Origin: Podospora comata
Lineage: Eukaryota; Ascomycota; Sordariomycetes; Sordariales; Podosporaceae
Reading direction: 5' to 3'
Assembly: GCA_017354895.1 (NCBI GenBank)
Contig: CP071495.1
Location: forward strand, 3,641,001-3,705,000
DNA: 64,000 nucleotides
Shown: piece by piece, positions 10,945 to 20,939 of the stretch
Numbering within the stretch: the first letter of the stretch is position 1
Layout of the letters: the number at the start of each line of letters is the position of its first letter
Notes under the pieces: model-generated
Database searches by the model: none
Told to the model about the DNA's origin: nothing
What the model saw: only the letters and a program-made list of their open reading frames with translations
Position numbers and translations under genes: made by a program

Positions 10945-11490
10945 TACCTCCTCGGAAACCTTGACCAAGGCTTGGTTGTCAGAGGTGCCGTGATTACTAG
11001 TTTTGGACAACGTGGACGATCCGAAGCTTATTGGTTCCTACCTCCCTTCAACAGACTCAGGCTCTATCCTCATGGTCGTCAGAAATACGTCGACACATTT
11101 CACGCCAGCAAAATAGACTTGGGTTGTCCAGCCGCTCGGTAGGGAGGAGAGCCCTACGCTTTTAATGAGTCAGCTTGCCCTCGACGAGGCGATCGCCAGC
11201 CAAGCAGAGGAAGATACCAAGGCAGCAGGCGAAATTTGCAAAGAGCTTTGCGGCTTTCGTTTGTCTATAAATAAAGTCGCCGGATTCGTCACCAACGCAA
11301 ATTGTAGCCTGGTTGAGATGGTGACGATGTTCAAGAGTTTGTTTGATGTGAAGGCCATCGTTCAGAACCAGGAGGGACCCGTCGATGCCTTGTAGCACGA
11401 GCACACCCTATCCAACGTCTGGGATGTCACATTTTCGAGGCTCAAACAGCCAGTCAGAGATCTACTTGGAGACGTGGTGGAATGTAACCA
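10945..11490 (+). pseudogene. decayed NB-ARC (NLR / STAND NTPase) fragment
   Basis: Conceptual translation gives the core of a fungal NB-ARC domain: a Walker-B region LLVLDNVDDPKLIGSYLP (from about 10994), then STDSGSILMVVRN, a stretch resembling ICKELCGFRLSINKVAGF (about 11230-11290) and HTLSNVWDVTFSRL (about 11402-11443). These match the usual NB-ARC order of DNxDD, GSxILxTxR, GLPLAI-like and HTLxxVW blocks of fungal NB-ARC/TPR proteins. The reading frame is broken by several stops and both ends of the gene are missing, so it is a relic. The open piece at 11165-11395 is a remnant of this domain, not a separate small gene. Flanking repeats on both sides suggest a region of past rearrangement. 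Confidence 0.7.
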
Positions 11491-12025
11491 CCGGCGCATG
11501 CCGTGGTATTCAGTCGAGAACCCTTAAATCACCCACGCATATGGCGGCACGGAGAAAATTGTAACTAAGCTTGTAGTTAAGTTGTATTGCAGAAATCCAA
11601 AAGGGCCGGTTGGTGTAGTGAAGCTATGGTGTTGGACCCGTGATAATGGTGAAGATATGGGAAGAAGCGATGAAACAGAGAGATCAGAACGTCTCCCCAT
11701 CTGACCTTTTCTATCATCAATCACTCCTCATCCCAATAGATTGTGCCTACCTTGTAACCACGCTCAAACACTCCCGTTTCGAATTCTCATCACGCTAGTC
11801 CTATCTCAAACTCGATCGCTTCACAAAGGTTCTCATGTACTGCATCATTTCCATAGAGGTTCTCAACCATCTGCATCAAGGTTCTCATACACCCATGCTT
11901 AAAGCAAGGCACTATGCATCCCCTTGCGGACTCGACTTCTTCACCATCTATCATCAACAACAACAACCTCAACCACTAATCCTCACAAGGTTCAACACAG
12001 TACTCAACCCTCCCAACCCATCAAC
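11491..12025. other. spacer with a duplicated leader fragment and the leader of the small gene
   Basis: Holds the 11635-11690 duplication (separate entry). From about 11930 to 12025 it shows CAA-rich and CCAACC sequence typical of a fungal 5' leader, ending at the ATG at 12026. Confidence 0.5.
11635..11690. repeat. duplicate of the 5' leader of the Cys-tailed gene
   Basis: Positions 11646-11672 are identical over 27 bp to 2017-2043, which lies just upstream of the start codon at 2000. Similar flanking sequence (TATGGTGTTGG on one side, AGAGRGATCAGAA on the other) extends the match to about 55 bp with a small indel. No coding continuation of the gene is present here, so it is a stub of a former copy. 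Confidence 0.7.
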
Positions 12026-12275
12026 ATGAGCGAGAACAACCCCCCTCCCAAGACCCTCAGTCCCCCTCCTAGCCCCACAAAGGCGAAGATCACCATGTCT
12101 GCCTCCAGCACCGATTGCGGGAGCTTCCCGGATTTCAAATACAACGACGGAAACAAACCTAAAACCCCAGCTGTCGCGGCTTTGGAGGTGAGTTCCGGCA
12201 ACACACGACGTTGATGACCCAGCCGCGGCGTGGCACTGGAGCCATTGCCCACTGATATATTGGTCCCAGCTGTAG
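12026..12275 (+). CDS. small proline/serine-rich hypothetical protein
   Basis: ATG at 12026 follows a CAA/CCAACC-rich leader of fungal type. The first exon (12026-12187) encodes about 54 residues with a SPPPSPTKAK motif and a FPDFKYNDG segment, then meets a good donor (GTGAGT at 12188). Splicing to an acceptor at 12269 (TCCCAG) would add one Leu and a stop. Without splicing the frame reads on to a stop at 12214, giving 62 residues. No known domain. The SPxK-like motif could be a phosphorylation site. The short length makes this tentative. Confidence 0.4.
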
Positions 12276-12563
12276 GGTCTAGAATGGCGGGATGTCGATA
12301 GCGTTGAAAGAGAAAACCTAGAAAAAAAAAAGAAAAACAAAACCGTGTTGATTTACATTGCATGATGTTATGGAGCCGAGCTTGGGGGTTCACCGAGTTG
12401 AACTGGCTGTCTGGAATATGTAGTAGATATCAGTGCAGCTATGCGAAGGACTTTTTCCCCAGGTAGCAATCCAAGATTTTGTTCTTTTAACATTGTGAGA
12501 CCAGCCATAGTGACACCCCGACATGCTGACAGATTTTCCTCCCCGAAAGGTTGCAAAGACGCC

Positions 12564-15500
12564 CTAAACATTATTATCAGACCCCCGAACTGTAAGCCCT
12601 GCAGGACTTCCACTTCCATCGTCCCGGTTCAGCTGGCTTCCGTTCATGTCTTGCGCAGATCTGTTATCTCTCTCTTCATGATGTGACACTCTTGGATGGG
12701 CGCTAGTCGATCCATAAGCGTTGGGTGGCGTGTCGCGAGGCCATGTGCTCACTCGAAGACGCGGGGACTTATCCCGTCGCCGTTTATCCCAGGACCGTCG
12801 ACCCGTGGTATTGCGTCGCTGCTCCTGTCCCATTTCTGTGAAGAAGTGAACAGTTTGTATTCCATTCCCATTGGCATGCCTGGTAGGTTTCCCCTGATCT
12901 TTGTCCTCATCTTGGGAGTCCTTTCCGTCCCTGCCTTTCTTTTCCTTCCCATCCTCTTTCTGCTTCTTCTTTTGACTTCGTTGGTTCCGACGCAGCTTCT
13001 TCGCCCTCCTCACCTCTTCCTTCATGTCCTGCACCATTCTCTCCGCTTTCTGCATCATCGAAGTCGAGCACCACTCGTCACTAAAGGTGAGCCAGAATCG
13101 ATAAAGACCGGAGTATATAAGCACCGAGGTGGTGAACAGTTTGAATAGAGACCATATGAAGGCGCGAAGGAGGTTGGAAAAGGCAATGATAACGGAAAGG
13201 AAAATGACGCCAAAGGAAATGGGCACTGCCGTAGGTTAGGCCGGGAAACTACAGAATAATCCGGAGAGGACTTTGAGGGGATCTTACAAATGAACTTTAG
13301 TTGCTCCCATACACTCCATGGATTATCGCTGCCGCCAAATTCGTAATTGTTCATGCCAAATATCGAGGCAATAAATGACAAGGGGAGCTATTGCCGCAGT
13401 TAGCCAGATCGTTTCCTTAGTTGCCATAGCTCAAGTGTCACGAGTTGCAGTTACTTACAAAGATAATAGTGATGACAGTAAACATCATGATAGCCCGCCC
13501 CTGGCGAACTGCCTCTTCGGCTTGCTTGACCGATTCCCATGCCTGAACGACACTTGCCTGTTGTTGCTTGAGAGACAGAAGATCGGTGACCTGACCTCGG
13601 AATTAGTGACTTGTATGGCGGCGTAGTAGCTGGTCAAACTCACACTCTGGGCCGTACTCTCAGCCCCCTTCTTCAGCCCCTCAAGCTCATCAAGTCGATC
13701 GTCCACTTCGGCAAGAAGTTCTTGAGACTGCATTCGAAACCACAGAAGCTGGTCGCGCTTCTCCTCCATTTTGATATACTTTTCCATGTTCTCAGTGGTA
13801 CTGTGTGCCCTTCTTGACGTCCCTCGGTCATGTTGGACAGCGCCTTCCTTCCACCGGCCGTCGGGATCGAGAATGTGCTCTACATGCTTGCAAAACCGTT
13901 TGATCACCTCTCTCTGCTTCTTGTGAACATGAATCATGATGTCGAGCTCATCAATGATGTCCTTGACCTCTCTTTGCAGCTTCCCTTCTGGATGAATGTC
14001 CAAGAGGGGCACGTGCAGGTCAGATGAGTCGATGTACTTGGATCTCGAGCGGTAGATTTTGGATGCCTTTTGTGTCCAATGCCAGACATGTTGGAAGGAT
14101 ATCGTGTGTTGATTCGTCTTGCAACACGTCTAAGTAAAAGAAGCCCACCAAGAGTCTCAAGAGGACGAACTTACCACATTACCAATAGCTTCTGAAAAGA
14201 TGTCCATCACCTGTGGTTGGCTGTCCTGCGACAGGATTAGCTGAAATCACTCAAAGATTGCTGAAGGAAAACAAACCTCAGTCTTTGTTCGATCAAAGAA
14301 GGTGTTGCAACATTCGTCGAGGATGATCAGAGCCAAGTCATACACCGACCTGACCTGATTCTTGCGGGCAAACTTCAGCCTTTGACGAATAGACTTGTGC
14401 ACCCCCGAAAGATCCTGCTTGTTGAACCCGTAGCGCTTGGGAAATGAGGTGATAATTGTCTTCTCGTCCAAAACCCACATCCAGAGCTGATCGACCATCA
14501 CGAGCTGAGAGATTTTGCGAATGTCACTCCGGCAGTGCTCGCAGCCATGTTTATCCGTCTTTTCCCAGTGGTCAGTCCACTTCAGTGTGACGTCGACATT
14601 GTCGTTATCCGAGCTTTGATGGAATACTCCCTTGAGCCGGCTCCATGGACCGGACCCTGTTGTAGTTGGCTGTGGCTCGAGTCGGTGACAAAAGTCCAGA
14701 TTCATATTTGTTCCCCGATAGACAACCTGGTCCCTGTCTCGGACCTTGGTGGTCTTCAAGGTCCAGTAGTAGGACTGATCAAGCGTTCGACGGGGGTGAA
14801 GAGGTGGATCATGGTACAGATACTTCTCCAGCATTCGTTGGTCTCGATAAGTAGATATGGCTTCGTAGAGTCTTGCCGCGTCAATCAGGTACTGTCCGAG
14901 AGGATTGTTGATCTTGAGCCTGCCATTGTCATCTATTTCAATCCGCTGTTTGCTTCTACCGACAGACACAAGTCTGTCCATCAAATCAGCCAGATCGTTC
15001 ACACCTTGTGACGGGGCCGTCGAGCGCTTCTGGTCGCCGCTCTGAGTCGTCTTTTCATCGTTTTGATCCCTGTTATCTGTGTGTGATATGGGTCTCGCAC
15101 CCCGCTCCAAGTCCTTCCTCTGTTCTATGCGTGTGTTGCGTTTCTCGAAGGCGATGTTTTCGTTTCTTTTGCGCTGTTGCTCCGACTCGATATCAATCAT
15201 CTTCGCCATCTTGTTTCTCATTCTGTCGGTATCCCAGTGTAGATAGGGCATCTGTGTCGAGACACAAGGTCAGTGATATTCGAGCAGAGGTGTGGAGAGT
15301 ATGGTTGACGGACGAAGAGGACTATATTTTTTGGATTATCTTCAATTTCGGTAACCTCTGCAACAATGTCAGGTTGACTTTTCTTGGGTTTCGGATGAAT
15401 GTCATCACATACCGGACGATATTCTCTCACAGAGAGGTCTCATATGTCTCGCATGCACAACGCCACTTCGAGCTCCATGTTGCTGACCACGCCAAAACTG

Positions 15501-16960
15501 AGGCCTCAGAAGCATCTGAGTGTGTGTCTTGACAGATCGATCCCTTGATGCGTTGCTGAGGTCAATGTTGAGATGGCTTTCACCATAGTATCTAGCTATC
15601 GCTTTCTAGGATTGGGATAAGTCAGTGTTCATTCATCAATAAAAGGGAAAGCAGACTGTACCTCGACCCACTATGTACCGGGTTAGCATCTCAGAACAAC
15701 GCACTTTAGCAGCGGTTAATCAGGACAACTCACGTGCATGTTGTTGGACGGCAGATGAAAATACCGTATTCTTGTGGGGTCGTCGACCTTGATAACATCC
15801 CTAGCAAGAATACTAGGCCCCGGTGCGGGAGATGACTCCGAATCTCCGTCTGCACCAAGAACAATGTTCATAGCTAGACGCTGGTCCGGAAATCTACCCT
15901 TGAATCTTGGATCTTGAAGTTCCTCCTCGTAAGGTTCGAGATATTGAACATGCGAGCTCTGTGTTGGTGAAAAAGTCGGTGCTCGGCTAGTTGTGTCGTT
16001 GTGAAAGGTCTCCCGTGTTGGTGACGACGTTAGTGTCCTTGAGCGAGGATCCGTGGTGGGTACTGCGTTTAGTGCTGTAGATGTCCAGTCCTCGGCTTTC
16101 TTGCGTGTGTACTGAATGAGGTATGCGTTTACATCTCGCTCGAGATCGTACTCTGCTGATTTGGAATCGGTTGCCGGTGTGCTTTTGCGAATGCGTTCCA
16201 CTATCTTTCCGACCTCTTCCCGTCCGGGCTCTGGTCTTGATTCGGAGTCAACATTAGGGAGCCGTGCTGCTGTAGTAGGTGGATTCTCGGCGATTGGTCT
16301 ATTGCGCTTCCATGCTTGAACCTTCTCCAAGCCGGTCAGATATGACGCTGATCTCCTCCAATTCTTCCCACTTTCTTCAACACAAGTCACAAAGTGATCA
16401 CTTCTTGTGATGTTCGTTGATTCCTGCAAGCAGGGCCCGCTTGAGCCTGCTACAGGGGGCGAGCTTGGTACTGTTCCCTTGACAGCCTGTCGAAGGATGT
16501 CGGTTCTTCTGTACTGAGCTTCAATTGCGACAGCGGTGCTCTCGATCGTCTTATCTCTACGCTTTTTTGCGGCTCGTGTAATCTCATCGTCTGGACGCTT
16601 TGCATTTTCGGGGAGCGATTTCAGATACTCCTTCTCAAGGAGGAACTCATGCTGCCAGATAGGGTTGTTGTCGGGGTCAAGAAAGTAACTGGCACGGTCT
16701 GCGATGTTGATGCATCCAAAATAATGCTTGGTGTGATCTCTGATAGCCTCAGGAGGGTGGTCCTCGGAAGAAAAGCATGTCGGGGGTGCGGATTCGGAGT
16801 CAAAAGCGCGTGTGACCGAGTGATGCCCCGGCTTTAGGACACCGGGATTCTGGCTCCTTGCTTTGGGGGCCCGACGCTGGTAATGCTGGTGTAGATGTCG
16901 AGATGCCATCGTGGTCTGCCAGTTGTCTCGAGTCATAGGGCTGAATAGATCTCTCTCCAT
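12564..16960 (-). CDS. large CorA-like (Mg2+ transporter superfamily) membrane protein
   Basis: Ten exons on the minus strand: 16960-15734, 15670-15662, 15605-15413, 15357-15314, 15251-14277, 14225-14175, 14129-13644, 13590-13459, 13387-13288, 13225-12564, totalling 1292 residues in one continuous frame. Conserved family blocks include NMHWVEKAI, FWRGQQHG, HARHMRP, NIVLFMPYLHWDTD, VDQLWMWVLDEKTIITSFP and, near the C terminus, two membrane helices bracketing the GMN signature (SIFGMN, about 1047-1052). A charged Lys/Arg-rich tail follows. GMN in the pore loop is the hallmark of CorA-type channels, but this fungal subfamily carries a long cytosolic N-terminal part whose role is unknown, and Mg2+ transport is only inferred. 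Exon 2 is just 9 nt (Trp-Val-Glu). An alternative start at 17112 would add an exon (17112-17037) joined through a 62-nt intron in frame. Confidence 0.82.
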
Positions 16961-18217
16961 GGGAGCGACCGGTTCTATATAAGGAGGTCCGCTGTACCGA
17001 GGCCGACATATTTGCCCGCTGGCTCCGACAGGTTACCTGGACGAGGCTCTGGATAAGCCGCTTGACGATCGGTGAAGTGATGGTGAATCAGGGGATTGCG
17101 CAAGAAGTTCATGTTCGTAATTGGAACCCTGCATGTCCCAACATCCCGGGCTGAGTGTAGCGGCCAATCGTACGGGCAGCTTCGTGACACAGCTGGGCAT
17201 ATTGGGTGATGGCGGCGGCGTAGCTTCTGCAGTTCGTTCAAACTAGCAATTGGCCAATAATCTCACTAATGCTCCCAGCCGTGTCACAAAAGGAGAGGCG
17301 ATGGTGTGGTTGCACTCAGGGGAAGAGGGTGTTGTCGACGAGGCTCCGGAGAGACTCCAGAACCGGATAACAATTCAAACATGGAAACACGGTGACGAGA
17401 GTGTTACCAGAAACAGAAATGCGAATTGGGGGCTGAAGTCAACGGATCTTGATGGATGGCATGGCGAGGCTCGCAGTTGCCGTCTGCTGTCAGGCAGCCC
17501 CTCCATCCCCCGCCAGTCGTAAATTCTTATCTGCTCCTCACTTCACGCATTAATTCACGAATCAATCGATCTTGATTTTTTTCCCATAATCTATCACAGC
17601 TTTTACTATCCCACCCCAACTATAGTAACTCTTTGCTTAGGCCAATGTGCGATTTCTTTACCGTAGCATTTATGATAGTCAATCTCGACCTGCATGACTC
17701 CTACCTTAGCTTTCTGTTTTTACGATCCTGCCCGTCTTCTTATTTTGAATAACTCTCAGATCATACCGGGTATCTTACCTAGGAAATTACCGTTTTCTGG
17801 GCTATTTATTGTACAGGAGCCTTGCTGGTTCTGACGTTGAAGAAGCCCTGACGGGAATCAGGCTCCTCTCATGCATAACTATATACATGGCTCCAACAGG
17901 CATTAGATGAGTGTGCACAGTACTCCCCACAGGTATTAATTGTTCCTGATAACTGTGGGAAACGAAGAATAAATAAACGTTCGGTGATTGAGTCGCAATC
18001 CACCAAAGCTCAGAAGTTGCCCCTGAGCTAACGGTATGCAGTTCCTGACACGATCCCAACCGGGGCGGGGAAGCTCTTCGGATCAAGATACGTCATGCAT
18101 TCAGCTTTGACGGCCTCGCGAGGGCGAAGACATGATCACATAAGAGCTGATTCCCTCTTTTCTTTCTCCAAGGGGATTTTGACGCGTTCTCGGAGGATTT
18201 GACATAATTGAGAGGAA
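16961..18217. other. divergent promoter region between CorA-like gene and SDR gene
   Basis: About 1.25 kb without a supported gene, except a possible extra 5' exon of the CorA-like gene at 17037-17112. AT-rich between 17520 and 17810. Holds a palindromic CCAAT element (separate entry). Confidence 0.5.
17249..17258. promoter_or_regulatory. palindromic CCAAT box (ATTGGCCAAT)
   Basis: The 10-bp palindrome reads as a CCAAT box on both strands. It lies 289 bp upstream of the minus-strand ATG at 16960 and about 960 bp upstream of the plus-strand ATG at 18218, so it more likely serves the CorA-like gene. CCAAT boxes bind the HapB/C/E (NF-Y) complex in fungi; occupancy here is inference. Confidence 0.4.
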
Positions 18218-19539
18218 ATGGCACAACGATTGGTGGCTCGACGTGCCAACGCGACCCTTTTGCCTGCTCCCCGTTGCACCGCAAGAGTCAACCCATTTAC
18301 TGGCCCTGCTGTTGTGTTTGCGTGTCACCAACCGCAAGCCCGAACCATCAAATCCACGGCTGTGTCCAAAGGCGTGGTGTCGTACACGATGCAGAAATTG
18401 GGGGTAGGTCTTCGCATGCCTACCTACACTGAAGAAGGGAGACTGACCGAGCTAAACGTACAGGATACGCTCGCCGAAAACTTCGGCGGAGCATTCACGA
18501 AGCTCGGCTCCCGACAATTCAAGCTCGATGATTGCCCTGATCTGACTGGAAAGGTGGGTGTTGTGACGGGAGGCAGCCAAGGGATTGGGTTCGGCGTGGC
18601 ATATACCCTCCTCAAGCACAACATCAGTAAGCTCTACATAATTTCCGTCAACAAGGAGGTCTTTGAGGGCGCCAAAGCCGTCATCTCCGATGAACTGGGA
18701 CAAGACAAGGCTGCCCGGATGGTCTGGATGAAGTGTGACCTTGTAAGTTGTCCCTTTGCTCCGGTATTGACACTCACTGAGAAGAAACAACATAGAGCGA
18801 CTGGCGGCGGGTCAAAGAAGTAGCCGAGATGATCAAGCGCGACAATAACCGGCTCGATATCCTCGTCAACAACTCGGGTCGAGGCATCATGTCAGCCGAG
18901 CTTACCTCATATGGAGTGGACAGGCACATGGCAGTCAACCACATGGGCCACGTCGTCCTCACATCCCATCTGCTACCCTTGATGCAAAAGACGGCCGAGG
19001 AAGGAAACATTGTGAGAATCAGCAACCAGAGCTCCAATCTGCATACCGGTGCTCCCAAGGACACCAAGTTCGCTTCGCTGGACGAGATCAACCAGGATGT
19101 CGGACCCAATGCGCAGTACGGAAGGAGCAAGCTGGCAGGGATACTCTACTCACGATACTTCAACCGCAAGGTAACGCAAAATGGGCACCCAAATGTGCTC
19201 ATGAACGCTACACACCCAGGCTTCGTGAGCACCAAGCAGAGTAGGGAGGATATTCTCGAGCCGTATCCCTTGGGTGGGTACGTGATGAAGTACGGCATAG
19301 AACCGATTAAGAAGGACCAGTTTGAGGGAGCCGTGCCTACCGTGTTCTGCGCAACCAAGATCAAGGATTCAGGCCAGTATATCTGCCCGCCTTGCATCCC
19401 TGAAGAGGGCAGCCCAATGTCGCAAGATGATGAGCTGGCGGATAGACTGATGGAGTTGACGAGGAATATCATCACTGAGAAGACGAGAATGGACTCGGTG
19501 GAGAGAGGATGTCCAATGGATGATGTTGTTGTACATTAA
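18218..19539 (+). CDS. short-chain dehydrogenase/reductase, WW-oxidoreductase / retinol dehydrogenase-like
   Basis: Two exons, 18218-18742 and 18796-19539, encode 422 residues. The classical SDR signature is present: TGGSQGIG (117-124) for NAD(P) binding, NNSG in place of NNAG, and the catalytic pair Tyr-x3-Lys (YGRSK, about 283-287). The stretch before the Rossmann fold is long (about 110 residues) and starts with MAQRLVARRANATLLP, rich in Arg and lacking acidic residues, so a mitochondrial presequence is possible. An additional 60-nt segment (18404-18463) has a donor, a CTAAAC branch-like site and a CAG acceptor and is a multiple of three, so it may be a third intron, giving 402 residues. 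Substrate cannot be told. Expressed divergently from the CorA-like gene. Confidence 0.82.
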
Positions 19540-20939
19540 GGGTCGGTTTTCGGGCGTTGAGCAGCCCCTTTTACCCCTGAGTTCAAGTCAGACCAAGATC
19601 TTCAATCAGCAACGACAGCCAAGCAGCGAAGGCGGGGGCAAAAAACTGCACCATGCAGGCCATAAGGGGATATCAACCACCAACGAAAGCGGCGTAGACA
19701 AGAGGTCTCCAACGGAAGAATTTATTTGATGCTGGTTATTGGTGAAAGACGTTGCTGCATATGCATTCGAGGGAACTCAATGGCAACACACTGCTCGACA
19801 TCCCAGAACGAAACAATGTTCATTTGTCGATGATGATGATGTGCCGCGCTCTGACCGCCTCCAGCAGTGCCTCCAGCAGCCTGAGTGGGGTTGTATTCGG
19901 AACCAGCTTCCAGCACACTGGAACCGAGTGATGGTTGTTCTGATTGGCCGGTATTTGAAACGGTCCCTGCCGAGAAAGTTTGCGAAGGAGGGGTCACAGC
20001 TCGAAGCCCGTCCTGCTCAGCCCTATGATGGAATTGAGATGATAGGAGAGGTGGGATCAGAAGAAGGGCCATTGGTGTCGAATCCTATCCTCAGGAGCCG
20101 GTACTCCGTGTGTGTGGTGAACAGCGCAATTGGAGATGTGAGGTGAGCAGTGGGGGGTGGAATGGGCTCAACGTCAAAGCTGCGGTTCAAGGTGTCACCC
20201 TGCAGCGACCCACTGGTGCCTGCACGCCACATCCAACGCTAAGCCAGAACAAGCATAATCCCTAAAGTCCCTGGAATTCATTGGCTCTGCCCCACGCCAA
20301 TGGAACAGCAATTGACTTTGACTTTCATCCTTCTTGCCCGCCATTGCTTCTTCTTGCAACAAATCCTTTATTTTTTTTTGTTGTTGTTTTTTGCTACTTC
20401 TCTGCAAATCCCCATTGCCCTCGGACAATCTCTTCTCCTTTTTCCTCTGACTCATTGTTGCATCACGGCTGGTCCTGTCTCTCGCTGATCTCGAATACCT
20501 CATCGATTGGCCGCTCCGTCGTTCCTCGTTCCTCGTTTCTCGTTCCCCGTCTTGCGTCCTTCGTGCCACCGTCATTGTTTCCTAGCCATCGCGACTTGCT
20601 CATTCCTCAAAGTTCCGAGACACAGTCGCACCAATCTCACTTTTTCTCATGACTTGAAGGCTTCTTGGGGGTCCAACGGCTGCGATTGCCACCCCTTTGC
20701 AAAGAGGTCAGGGGATTCGATAAGGCCTGGTTCTGGTTGTGACGTTGGAAACAGAACACATACCGGCATCATCCTGGGAACTACTTACCCCTTCCTTTAT
20801 ATCGAACTGACTGGTCACCTTTGTGAGGTACGAAACGCGAGGGCTTCGGCCGTTTGTCGCCGCTCACACCCAGCTGACATCGGCAACCGACCCACCCCAG
20901 CCCTGGTACCCAAAACAGCTTCGTTTGTGTCTGCCCAAC
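19540..20939. other. spacer and probable long leader of the CM1 gene
   Basis: About 1.4 kb without a supported gene. It includes a T-rich stretch at 20347-20395 and a small run of 7-bp TCGTTCC-like repeats at about 20518-20547. An open frame that continues upstream of the ATG at 20940 has no ATG of its own. Confidence 0.45.

Noticed and set aside
11165-11395. Independent 76-residue gene
   Set aside because: Its translation continues NB-ARC motifs present on both sides; better explained as part of a decayed NLR gene.
16975-17241. 5' extension of the CorA-like gene to 17241
   Set aside because: The codon there is TTG, not ATG. An extension starting at 17112 remains possible and is mentioned with the gene.
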